This document shows, piece after piece, positions 22,441 through 31,329 of a stretch of 64,000 nucleotides of DNA. Under the pieces are notes generated by a model. That model saw nothing but the letters and a program-made list of their open reading frames with translations. It did not search any database and had not been told where the DNA came from. Numbering within the stretch: position 1 is the stretch's first letter; each line of letters opens with the position of its first letter. A program made the translations under genes and the position numbers. This stretch comes from Roridomyces roridus (lineage: Eukaryota > Basidiomycota > Agaricomycetes > Agaricales > Mycenaceae): positions 682,001-746,000 of the forward strand of contig JARKIF010000021.1 of the NCBI GenBank assembly GCA_029378245.1. Direction: 5' to 3'.

Positions 22441-22821
22441 GGGAGAGCCGGGTTCGATTCCCTGCTGACTCATTGCCAGGCCGTGAAACTCCTGTAACAT
22501 TTTTTATAGGGTCGCTCGTTCCCGTTCCCTGAGGCGCTGTCTTACGCGTTGTGCTTACAATGCGTACCTTGGCGACGGGCGTATGGTCCGGTAGTTTCAT
22601 CGAACACAGCTTCGAAAGCCGGAAGCCAAGTTCTGCTCAGGCGCTTATGCTGTTACTGATTGTGCCACTGAACTGGATGGGGCAGTTGTAAACTTGTATC
22701 AGAGTCTACTCCCCACGAAATGTTGAGTGCTTGATCAAAAGTCGGGACTGACTAGTATTCGCTCAGGACGCACTTGATACGTATCCGCAGCATCAAAATT
22801 GTCTGACTAGTGGTCGGCCCG

Positions 22822-23055
22822 GTGAGTCAATACTTTAGGTGCATTCAAAATTTTACGTCCAATTCCCAAGCAAGCAAGAATAACATTAGGTATGAGTACT
22901 CTATATCTCGCAGTAGCCCCAACGTCAACTTTCAACCTCCCATCCAATTAGACCGAGGCAGTGGTGGCGAAAGGAATGGTAGTGGTGGGACTTTGGCTGG
23001 ACGAACCAATGAGCCAAGGCCTCACGAAAGATGCGTAAAAAAAGCACGTAAAATG
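22822..23055 (-). pseudogene. Truncated duplicate of the small secreted protein 3' end
   Basis: Matches 23383-23600 at high identity, including AACGTCAACTTTCAACCTCC, ATCCAATTAGACCGAGGCAG, TGGCGAAAG and ACTTTGGCTGGACGAAC. In the intact copy this is the 3' UTR, last exon and last intron. The signal-peptide exon is absent here, so the copy is a fragment. Similarity starts upstream at GAGTCAATA...TAGGTGCATTCAAAAT. Confidence 0.8.
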
Positions 23056-23382
23056 CTGCGGCCCAGTTCATACACACGCATGTGGATAACTTTGAACATG
23101 CTGCGGATGTGCTTCCTTCAGTGATTCGGCCGAACAGAGCTCCGAAGAGTCGGCAGACTTCGCTACGTCCGATTGGTTAGTTGGGCAGTTGCATTGATTT
23201 GCGCGCCTTCGTTGTAAAACCATGTCAAACCGTCCACCAACCGCCCGCCGTGCCTGGTCTTGGCCTGGTCAGTACTTTGCCACATCCGATCACACGGTCG
23301 GCCACACTCTGACAGTACTAATCAGTGGTTGGGTCCATCGATTCACTGACGTGTTTATAGCAAAAATTTCCCCGTCGAGCTC
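23056..23382. other. Gap between the duplicated blocks
   Basis: No gene or repeat recognised. Confidence 0.35.
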
Positions 23383-23495
23383 GAGTCAATATATGTAGGT
23401 GCATTCAAAATCGGCATTCAACGCTCAAGCAAGATAATATATTTGTAGGTGTGATCCCCAGTAACCACAACGTCAACTTTCAACCTCCCATCCAA

Positions 23496-23816
23496 TTAGA
23501 CCGAGGCAGTGGTGGCGAAAGCAATGGTAGTGGTGGGACTTTGGCTGGACGAACTCATGAGCCAAGGTTCACCAAATATGCAACAAAAAAGCACGTACGT
23601 CCAGGTGATAGTCGTCGTAGCGTCGACGATGAACGGCGCGACGTCGGTAACGGTTTTGAAGACTCTGGGAAAACAGGTGCTTAGAAACTGTAGGGCTCCG
23701 AGATCTGCATGGACGAACCTGGTCGCGGTGAACACGGGCGGACGGGGAGCTTGCTTCTGGGCAGTGACGCCAACGAAGAGGAGGGCAGCGGCCGAAAGGA
23801 CGGACTTGAAGAGCAT
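23496..23816 (-). CDS. Small secreted protein of unknown function
   Basis: The start MLFKSVLSAAALLFVGVTAQ is a signal peptide with an AQK-type cleavage site. Two introns are inferred: one beginning right after ...TATR-coding sequence (donor GTTCGTCCATG, acceptor TTTTCCCAG) and one before the last exon (donor GTACGTGC, acceptor GTCCAG). The mature peptide is about 50 residues, Thr/Val-rich, cysteine-free, and ends ...TTTIAFATTASV. A minus-strand TATAAG lies at about 23870. Function unknown. A truncated copy of its 3' half lies 550 bp away. Confidence 0.6.
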   Translation of the reverse strand: MLFKSVLSAAALLFVGVTAQKQAPRPPVFTATRFVHADLGALQFLSTCFPRVFKTVTDVAPFIVDATTTITWTYVLFCCIFGEPWLMSSSSQSPTTTIAFATTASV

Positions 23817-24080
23817 GGTTGGGCTGGGTGGAGCGGGCGGGAGCTGACGGGTTGATACCGGTCGCCGACTTATAAGAAGGGATGAGACAATCAGGTTCTG
23901 CAATATTCAGGAGCGTGGCATCGGTGATGCGTTCAGTCGGAACAAGGGGCGCTCGCGTCTGCTCGCGTACGTAGTCACCACCGGCCAACTTCTCCGACAT
24001 AACATGAGATCTTTGATTGTACCTATGTACATGTCCGAGAAATATCTCCATTTTTTGAGTCTCAAACGCGAGAGGGACGA

Positions 24081-24090
24081 GGCATAAAAG
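24081..24090 (+). promoter_or_regulatory. TATA-like box of the laccase gene
   Basis: GGCATAAAAG about 60 nt before ATG 24149; it makes the upstream in-frame codons unlikely starts. Confidence 0.45.
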
Positions 24091-24148
24091 CTCCGTGCCA
24101 AGTTCGATCCCCTCATTCTCTCCCGTCGGTTTTCCTTCGTCAGTTGGG

Positions 24149-26614
24149 ATGGTTGTCGCTGCTCTCCTTTCACTTTCCTTGGCCTCTGCTGCCGCCGCCG
24201 TTTCCATTGGTCCTACCACCGACCTTGTATGTCGCGTTGCCTCTCACTTCCATGCCACTCTGACGCGAACGACACAGAACATCGTCAACGCTGTCGTCGC
24301 TCCCGATGGTTTCAACCGCTCGTACGTCGTTGTCGCTGTAGCCTTCGTTCCAGCTAACCTACTTTCTTATCCAGTGCCGTGCTCGCCAACGGACTCGTCC
24401 CCGGGCCTACCATCATTGCCAACAAGGGCGACACCTTCTCCATCAACGTCGTAGACGGTCTCACCGACAACACCATGCTGCGGTCCACCAGTATCGTGAG
24501 TCGGCCTGGATTCCGTCCGCGTGTGTAGTGAACATTATTTCAGCACTGGCACGGATTCTTCCAGGCCAACAACAGCTGGGCCGATGGGTGCGCTAATTCT
24601 CTCTTTAACCCTCATCCCTTCCGCGTGGCTGATCTGTCTAAAACAGTCCTTCATTTGTGAACCAATGCCCCATCGCCGCCAACAACTCTTTCCTCTACAC
24701 GTTCCCCACCAAGGACCAGGCCGGTACTTTCTGTGAGTCTTCATTCATCTCTGCGCTCGATGTTTCCTGAGCTGACAGAATGTAGGGTACCACAGCCATC
24801 TGTCGACGCAGTACTGCGATGGTTTGCGCTGGGGCGATGGTCGTATATGACCCCGAGGATCCCCATCTCTCGTTGTATGGTGAGTGGCGAGATGCTTCGT
24901 CCCTGATCTTCGGTGCTGATCTGAGTCGCTAGACGTTGACGACGGTACGTCCGCTTCGATCTGCCTCCGTTGCAGTTCTTGATCAAATGCAACAGACTCC
25001 ACTGTCATCACGATAGCTGACTGGTGCGTATTCCAAAAATAATTTACTTCCGCGGAACTCATTTCGAATTTCGAATTTCAGGTATCACGGCCCGGCCTCG
25101 GTGGGTAATTTCATTATTTTGCGTTCAACCCGACTGACTGGCTCGGCTCAAGACCCTCGGTGCTATCCCCGTACGTATATCTATCCCATCTCCCTCACTT
25201 GTTTACTCACAGCCTCCTAGACCCTCATCTCGACGCTGATCAACGGTCTCGGACGTTATGCCGGCGGCCCCACCTCCGAACTCGCTGTCATCACTGTAAC
25301 TAAGGGACTGCGCTACCGGTATGCATATTCCTTATCGTGTTGGAGAGCTCGCCTCAAACCGATCAAACAGTTTCCGCCTGGTCAACATTGCTTGCGACCC
25401 CAACTTCATCTTCACCATCGACCAGCACGACTTTACCATTATCGAAGTCGACTCGGTCAACCACGAGCCTCTCGGCTGTCGACGCGATCCAAATCTGTAC
25501 GCTCCCTCCCATCTTCCCGTGTTCATGTGATTAACCAAAGAAACAAACAGACGCCGGCCAGCGCTACTCTTTCGTCCTCAACGCCGACCAGGCCATCGGC
25601 AACTACTGGATCCGCACCTGTCGCTAACGGTGGCACGGCTGGCTTCGACAACGGTATCAACTCGGCTATCCTCCGTTACGTCGGCGCGGCCATCGCGGAC
25701 CCCACTACCACCTGTGGAAACCTCGACCAACGCCCTCGTCGAGCAGAACCTCCACCCACTCAACGGCCCCGCCGTTCCTGGCCAGCCTGTCCCCGGTGGC
25801 GCTGATATCACGCTCAACTTGGCTATTGCGTTGGATTTTACCACCTTCACATTCACCGTGAATGGCGTTGTGAGTAATCAATCGCTTTGCTGTGGTTGCT
25901 AGGAGGAAATGTGGTGCTGATTCGTTGGATTCTTTCTAGTCCTTCGTGCCCCCGACTGCCCCCGTCCTGCTCCAGATCCTCAGCGGTGCTCAGGCCGCGA
26001 CCGACCTCCTTCCTTCCGGAAGTGTGTATGTTCTTCCCCCGAACAAGGTCGTCGAGATTTCCGTCCCCGGTGGCTCTCCCGGTGCTCCCCACCCCTTCCA
26101 CTTGCACGGCGTGCGTCTCTCTTCTCTCCATATTTTTCTTCCTATCCACGCCGACTCTTGGAATGCAGCACAACTTCCACGTCGTCCGCAGCGCCGGTAA
26201 CTCGAGCTACAACTTTGTCAACCCCGTACGTGGCCGATGCATTGTTTCTATTCCGACTAACCAACCAACCTCCAGCCCATCCGCGACGTCGTCTCCACCG
26301 GCCCTGCCACCACCGACAATGTCACCTTCCGTTTCGTCACCTGACAACGCCGGTCCCTGGTTCCTCCACTGTACGTTCCTCACTTTTCTTTAGACTCAGC
26401 TCTCATTGTTTCCAGGCCACATTGATTTCCATCTCGAGATCGGTCTCGCCATCGTCTTCGCCGAGGACACCAACACGGTTTCCAAGTCGACTCAGCCCGG
26501 TACGTCCCACCTGTGTCTCTCGTTCGACAGCATACTGACGCGCCAGTGTGATTTGCAGCTGCTTGGGACCAGCTGTGCCCCATCTACGACGCGCTGACTC
26601 CCGACCAGCTTTAA
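24149..26614 (+). pseudogene. Laccase (multicopper oxidase) with five +1 frame breaks
   Basis: Secreted blue copper oxidase that oxidises phenols with O2; typical of lignin-degrading basidiomycetes. Signal peptide MVVAALLSLSLASAAAAV, then the four copper signatures in order: HWHGFFQ (24545), YHSHLSTQYCDG (24789), HPFHLHG (26092, split by an intron before HNFHV) and HCHIDFHLEIGL (after the intron at about 26370-26416). The residue ten after the Cys is Leu, as in lower- to mid-potential laccases. At least ten introns restore the frame. However, the frame is broken by single extra bases at about 24830, 25474, 25619, 25713 and 26342; stops follow (for example TAA at 25625 and TGA at 26342-26344). 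Four of the five are a T between C and G. Either a young pseudogene or sequence error; all copper ligands are otherwise kept. Confidence 0.85.
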
Positions 26615-26935
26615 AAAGTGAACCCCATAGATGATTCTCTCTTTCTTTTGAACGGGTTGGTGGGTTGGTTGGTTGGATTGGGCTTGGGGCTTAGATTGCG
26701 GACAGACTGCCAACATTTTTAACCCGCAAATCGTGCGGTGTCTGTCGTTTTTGTGCATAGTTAATAATTAATCCGAATCCGAATCCTGTACTCATCGTTT
26801 GTTTATCTGCCCTCATCGGAACCTCGGCCATCAAGCTGGTAGATCTACACAGTCCCTATCCAATCGACGCCCAACTGCGACTGGACGCCTCTTCAACTAT
26901 GTGTTATCTCATTCTGAGGGTATGTCTCATAGGCC
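26615..26935. other. 3' flank of laccase
   Basis: Contains GTTGGTGGGTTGGTTGGTTGG, a short GGTT-type tandem tract, at about 26655-26675. No gene. Confidence 0.4.
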
Positions 26936-26939
26936 CTGA

Positions 26940-27260
26940 TGCGAAGAAGCGCCGGAATATCCGCCAACACATCGTGCGTTCTGCCCCTTGTGTGTTGTAC
27001 AATTGCTGAACTCGATGCAGCTCTTCATCTACGTGAAAGGCGGGCAACGAACCGCTTAGATTTGAAGTACTCTCAACACGAATCCAGAGCACGTGCTCCA
27101 AGAACCGGGTTCGATTCCCTGGATGCACATGTTGGTTAGATCTGGCGCATGTCTTTTTTTTTTGGCACAGGCAAGACAGAGCAGCCAAGGAGCACCCCGA
27201 GTTTTGACCACTGGTTCGACGTTGTTCCAACACCCAGTCCCCCTTGCGACAATAGGTGAG
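26940..27260 (+). repeat. tRNA-like SINE copy
   Basis: B-box GGTTCGATTCC at 27108-27118, followed by CTGGATGCACATG, a T-run (TCTTTTTTTTTTGGCACAGGC) and AGCACCCCGAGTTTTGACCA, which parallels the linker of other copies (AGAGCGCCCCGA...). Borders are approximate. Confidence 0.6.
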
Positions 27261-27494
27261 GTGACGATGGTTCGCAGGTGCACGCCACCTGCTACTTGCG
27301 TGGTGAGTTCAACAAGGGAATACATCTAGGACCGCGATAGAATGGAGCGCGCCTCAGTGTGAACAGGCCGGGAAAAGTACCGACTCAGGGAGATCCAAAA
27401 AGAACACTGTTCGTTCAGAAAGAAATACAACCACAGATACATGCCTAACAAAAATCGTCAGACGCACGAACGAGTAGAATGTCAGACAGACTCA

Positions 27495-28272
27495 CTACCA
27501 CGGAATTACACCCTCCTTCTCCGAATAAGTCCCCGTCTCACCGTCCGGCCCAAGCAGCGCAAGCCGCACGGCACCCTTCGCCGCATCCTCGACCGTCCCG
27601 GTCCCGCGGAAATCATTGAACTCGGTCGCCGTATACCCCGGATTGTGGATATTCACCTTCCACCCCTTCTCCCTGAACCTCTGCGCAAATGTAAGCGCGA
27701 GCATGTTCATCGCAGCTTTGCTGGTTCGATACACGGGGAAATGCACGTCTTTGAATGGGCCTTGCGGATCGGCACGGTACGCCAGCGAGCCAAGGTCGGA
27801 GGAAACGAATATGATGGACGGCGCGGGGGAGATGGAGTTTTCGAGCAAGGGGACGAAGGCTTCGGTGGTGGCCGCCGCGCCGAAGACGTTTATCTCGAAC
27901 GTGTCGCGGAAAAGGGTGCGTGTCGTGGGGGCGTTGAGGAAGCCCTCGAGTGCGACACCGGCGTTGTTGATGAGAATGTCGAGACGTCCATATTTCGATT
28001 TGACGGTCTCGGCGGCGGAGGCAATCGATTCGTCGGAGGAGACGTCGATCGTCAGAGGCTCGACGTTGGGAAGGCCGAGAGATTCTGCGGCCTTGACGCC
28101 ACGCTCGGCGTCGCGACTGCCGAGGAGAACGTGGTGTCCCTTGAGCAACGCGAGCTGTTTTGCGATTTCGAGGCCGATGCCTGAGACGTTGAGTTGGATG
28201 GATTCCACTGGAGAGGATGGTATTACCTTTATTGGCGCCGGTGATGAGAACGATTTTGTCGGTGGCAGACAT
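27495..28272 (-). CDS. Short-chain dehydrogenase/reductase
   Basis: Two exons, 28272-28227 and 28180-27495; the 46-nt intron splits the cofactor loop, restoring TGANKGIG. This is the classical SDR pattern TGxxxGIG for NAD(P) binding, followed by DV (LTIDVSSDES), NNAG (ILINNAGVAL), a catalytic Ser region (IIFVSSDLGSLA) and Y-x-x-x-K (PVYRTSKAA). About 243 residues, normal for the family. It probably reduces or oxidises a small carbonyl/alcohol in the cytosol; the Asp-free GSRDAERG after beta-2 suggests NADPH. No signal peptide. Frame fully intact. Confidence 0.88.
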
Positions 28273-28329
28273 GGGAGGCGGAGGGAAGATGGAAGGATGG
28301 CAGATCGAAATTCTGAGAATTTATAGAGA

Positions 28330-28960
28330 TTGATGACTCAACCCAAATGACCGGTAGACGGTTAATTCCGTCCGGTTCTTGAATCTGAGGTTCAGAGTAT
28401 GTATTTGGAGCTTTACGGTTCGACAACTCACCGTCTTCAGTTGCGTGAAAGCGCCACTCAAGGAGAGCCCCGAAATCGAGCATTCTTGCCCTCAGGCTAA
28501 GAGCCGCCTCCTCCTATGTTGTCATACAAGTGAGTTCCGTTTTACCGTCTGAGACCGGGATGACGCGGCCTGGTCTTTGAGCGGCACGGCATGAATGTGC
28601 TGAGAAAGCACTTCCGCTACTCAGCTGACTCGAGCCTCGCTTCGGGACCGAGTTGTCGAATCGTCGCAATCCTTGGCGCAGAGTTGGCTAGAGTTGGCTA
28701 GAGTTGACTGCGTTTGCAAGAGGTGGACCTGGACATCTTGCTAGTCGTTCGAATGCTTGTCGTCCGGCAGTGGCATGATGGTGGTGTTCAAGGAGGAGGC
28801 TGTCGGATACTGATCCGATTCCCGAATGCGGCGCGCACGTGATCGTCGTTGCTCTTGTCTCCGACTTGATTGGAGCTCCCTTGTCTTCCCAGAATATCCA
28901 TGATATTCAACGCGCCTGCACACCAACACTCGGACTGCGTCGCAAACAAGGCCAGTGAAG
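28330..28960. other. Intergenic
   Basis: No gene. GTTGGCTAGA-type units are repeated three times in tandem at about 28683-28712. Confidence 0.4.
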
Positions 28961-29029
28961 CTGCGGTGATTGCGCTTTGGCGTCGACTGCCACAGCCGGG
29001 TGCGATCTACTCAAAGCACAACTTTCTCC

Positions 29030-29310
29030 GCCATCTCCCGCATATATATTCGGACCCGTCCCATTCGTCACCGATTTCGATTCCTTTCCCTTGATCCCGA
29101 CATGCGATTCAAGACAAAGGAAGCACGTAGTGCCTAATTTCTGGCTCGGGTCCAATAATGGCGAGGCTGGGTTTCGAGAGTGGGCATTCTTAAAGGTCAA
29201 GCTGCAGTCACTCTGCTCGACTGCGATTTTCCCACCTGTGCAAGGCACAATTGACACCGTCTCCCGCATATATATTCGGACCCGTCCCATCTCTCCCACA
29301 CAGCTCTTGA
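29030..29310 (+). promoter_or_regulatory. Duplicated promoter core
   Basis: CTCCCGCATATATATTCGGACCCGTCCCAT occurs twice, at about 29036 and 29264, with similar flanks (GGCACAATT/AGCACAACTTT before it). The second copy lies about 55 nt before the ATG at 29322 and contains a TATATA box. The first copy has no convincing gene directly after it. Confidence 0.6.
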
Positions 29311-29321
29311 CTGGGTCCACC

Positions 29322-30273
29322 ATGCCTGTATCTTTCAGCGTCGCACCCCATAACGCCAACTCCGCTGAACTCACTCAGTCGTTCTCTGCTGAGGAGCTCT
29401 TGTCCGTGTTGTGCGAGGAACAGCATCGCGATATCCTCCAGTGTGCTTTCTCGGGGCAAGAACAGGGCTCCGAAACGTACGTCGGTTTCATAACTTGCAT
29501 TATCTCCAATCCGCTCAGCGCTGATGTTCACTCTGTATCTCCAGTGGTCGCGATTTTGAAGCCAAGATCCCGAACGTCCTCCCCTCCTACCAGGGAAATG
29601 GATTCGTCACTACGGTCATAAACGCCTACAACGACCATCGTGCTCTTGTCATCCGTCCCGACGACGTCTGGCTCACGATCCTATCACAATTCAACTCCCC
29701 GTTATATCCCGCTTCGTCTCTGCGTTCGACGACCCCAGCAGCCAGCAAAATGTAGATTTCTGGCAGCAGGTTGTATACCTTCACCAACCGGGGAGTGGTC
29801 AACCGTGGTACAGTGGTTGGATCAACGCCTTTCACGCCTTCAGAAAAAACGGCGAATGGATTGGAATCGCGCTCAATAGGGCGAGTATGCGATTCTTTCA
29901 ATGTCTATTCACAGACTCACTTGCATTAATATTCCAGGAGGCGGTGTCCGAGGAAGCGCCCGAATCCCTCCCCGCAGATCGCTTCTGGTCCACGTATGCC
30001 AAGTATAGCATCAATAAAGATCACCTCGGCTTTGACAACACCCCGTACCACTGCGTCATGACCTACGATGTGCCGCCAGCGTACGCCGAGGTGGATGTCA
30101 AGCTGGTCGACAATGGGGAGGAGATTGACTCGTTCATGTTGGCGGGGATGGTCGGAATGCACGTTTCCTCCAGCGGCGATCCAAGTCTGTCGTCCAGCGG
30201 CGAGAACGATACGGTGCGGCCCGTGGCGGGGTGGTGGATTTGCGTCAAGAAACAGGATGTTAATGTTAAATAA
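29322..30273 (+). pseudogene. DUF4419-family gene with internal deletion
   Basis: Exon 1 (from MPVSFSVAPHNANS) and exon 2 (IPNVLPSYQGNGFVTTVINA, ALVIRPDDVWLTILSQFN) match the N-terminal part of the fungal DUF4419 family. Exon 2 then runs out of frame at about 29690. A different frame continues with the C-terminal part: DFWQQVVYLHQPGSGQPWYS, GWINAFHAFRKNGEWIG, and after the intron VPPAYAEVDVKLVDNGEEID ... TVRPVAGWWICVK. The family normally has well over 100 residues between QFN and DFW; here they are joined by about a dozen. So an internal piece has been lost out of frame. Function of DUF4419 is unknown. The gene is most likely dead. Confidence 0.7.
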
Positions 30274-30419
30274 TGGTATTAGTGCTCTGGAGGAAGACCA
30301 GGCTTATATGGCGAAATTCATACAGGAGCTGGAGGACAAGTACGGACCGGTCCGACCGCTGTGAGTTCTGTCTCATTGGATGGAATTTTACCTATGTACT
30401 TGGAACCGTTTGTGTCGAT

Positions 30420-31140
30420 TTACAGGACGTTTCCCATTTTCCGAACCCGGATGACTCGAAGGTCAGAGGTCATGACAGGCCCGCGGGGTCAGGAAGTTGT
30501 GCGTCACCACTCAAAGCCTTGCCGGATTTGCTTGGAATCCGAGTCAGCGAGAACGCGGGGTTCGATTCCCTGGTGATGCATCATATCGAGATGCTTGTTG
30601 ATTCTTTTTCTCTTCGTTCCGCCCTGGCGAACCAAACAGTCAAAGAGCGCCCCGGATTCCGTCCAAAGTCGGTGGTTTCATGCAATGGAATTTGGACACT
30701 CGACTCGTCCGTTCTACCGAATTCGTCAAGTAAGTAACATTCGCGTCTCGGGCCCTTGGGTGTGTCACTGGTATCCAGCATGCCACGCGTGGAAGTCTTG
30801 ACTCCTGTGAAGGGTGGGCGCAGGGTTCGATTCCCTCCTGACTCGTGCAACCAAGAAATCTTCCTACAACTTTTTTTTGGCTCACGCGTTCCTTGAAAAA
30901 CAAACCAAAGTCTTTCCTAAATTTCCAGTCCGCTTTCGCGCGATAGAGTTAAGTGTAGAAAGGCCTCGAGTCAATGCAACAGCCCGGGGCAAGTTCAATT
31001 GTCAATTGGATGTTTGCGGAGAGGACAACATCGAGCATGGCACACGCGTTGGATTTCGTTTGGCATCAGAGCGGGTTCGACTCCCACTGTTGTACTTATA
31101 CGACGTCTTCGTTGTTTTTTCGCCTCTAGTCAAAGGATCG
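30420..31140 (+). repeat. Compound tRNA-like SINE with three B-boxes
   Basis: B-boxes at 30559-30569 and 30824-30834 (GGTTCGATTCC) and 31074-31084 (GGTTCGACTCC). Units are joined by GATGCAT...CTTTTTCTC...AAGAGCGCCCCGGATTCCGT, by CCTGACTCGTGCAACC...CTTTTTTTTGGCTCACGCGTTCCTTGAAAAAC, and end in CCACTGTTGTACTT...TTTTTTCGCCTC. The last section matches 42600-42835. Confidence 0.7.
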
Positions 31141-31178
31141 TAAGCGTCCACCTCTAGTCAAAGGATCGTAAGCGTCCA
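31124..31178 (+). repeat. 27-bp tandem duplication at a SINE 3' end
   Basis: CCTCTAGTCAAAGGATCGTA followed by AGCGTCC occurs twice in direct tandem immediately after the SINE T-run. Confidence 0.7.
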
Positions 31179-31329
31179 TGCGCATTCATTAAGAAACGAG
31201 AAAACAGGTATGTAAACTATCATAACGGTATCCAGCATCGTCAATTTCGTCCGTCTAAAAACATCGTCCATCCGGGCTCAGCGAGCACCGCCACCAGAAT
31301 TCCCAAATAGGAAATCATCCCCTGCCTAC

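Larger units (their letters stand above)
20960..22520 (+). repeat. Dimeric SINE copy interrupted by hAT MITEs D and E
   Basis: B-boxes at 21152-21162 (GGTTCGACTCC) and 22451-22461 (GGTTCGATTCC). With MITEs D (21213-21842) and E (22040-22440) removed, the spacer reads TTTTTTTCGCTTGGGCGAAC, AAGAGCGCCCCGAACTCCG, GCATGCCACGCGT...TTCTTGACT, like the copy at 30590-30850. The tail CTGCTGACTCATTGCC...AAACTCCTGTAACATTTTTT follows. Confidence 0.7.
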
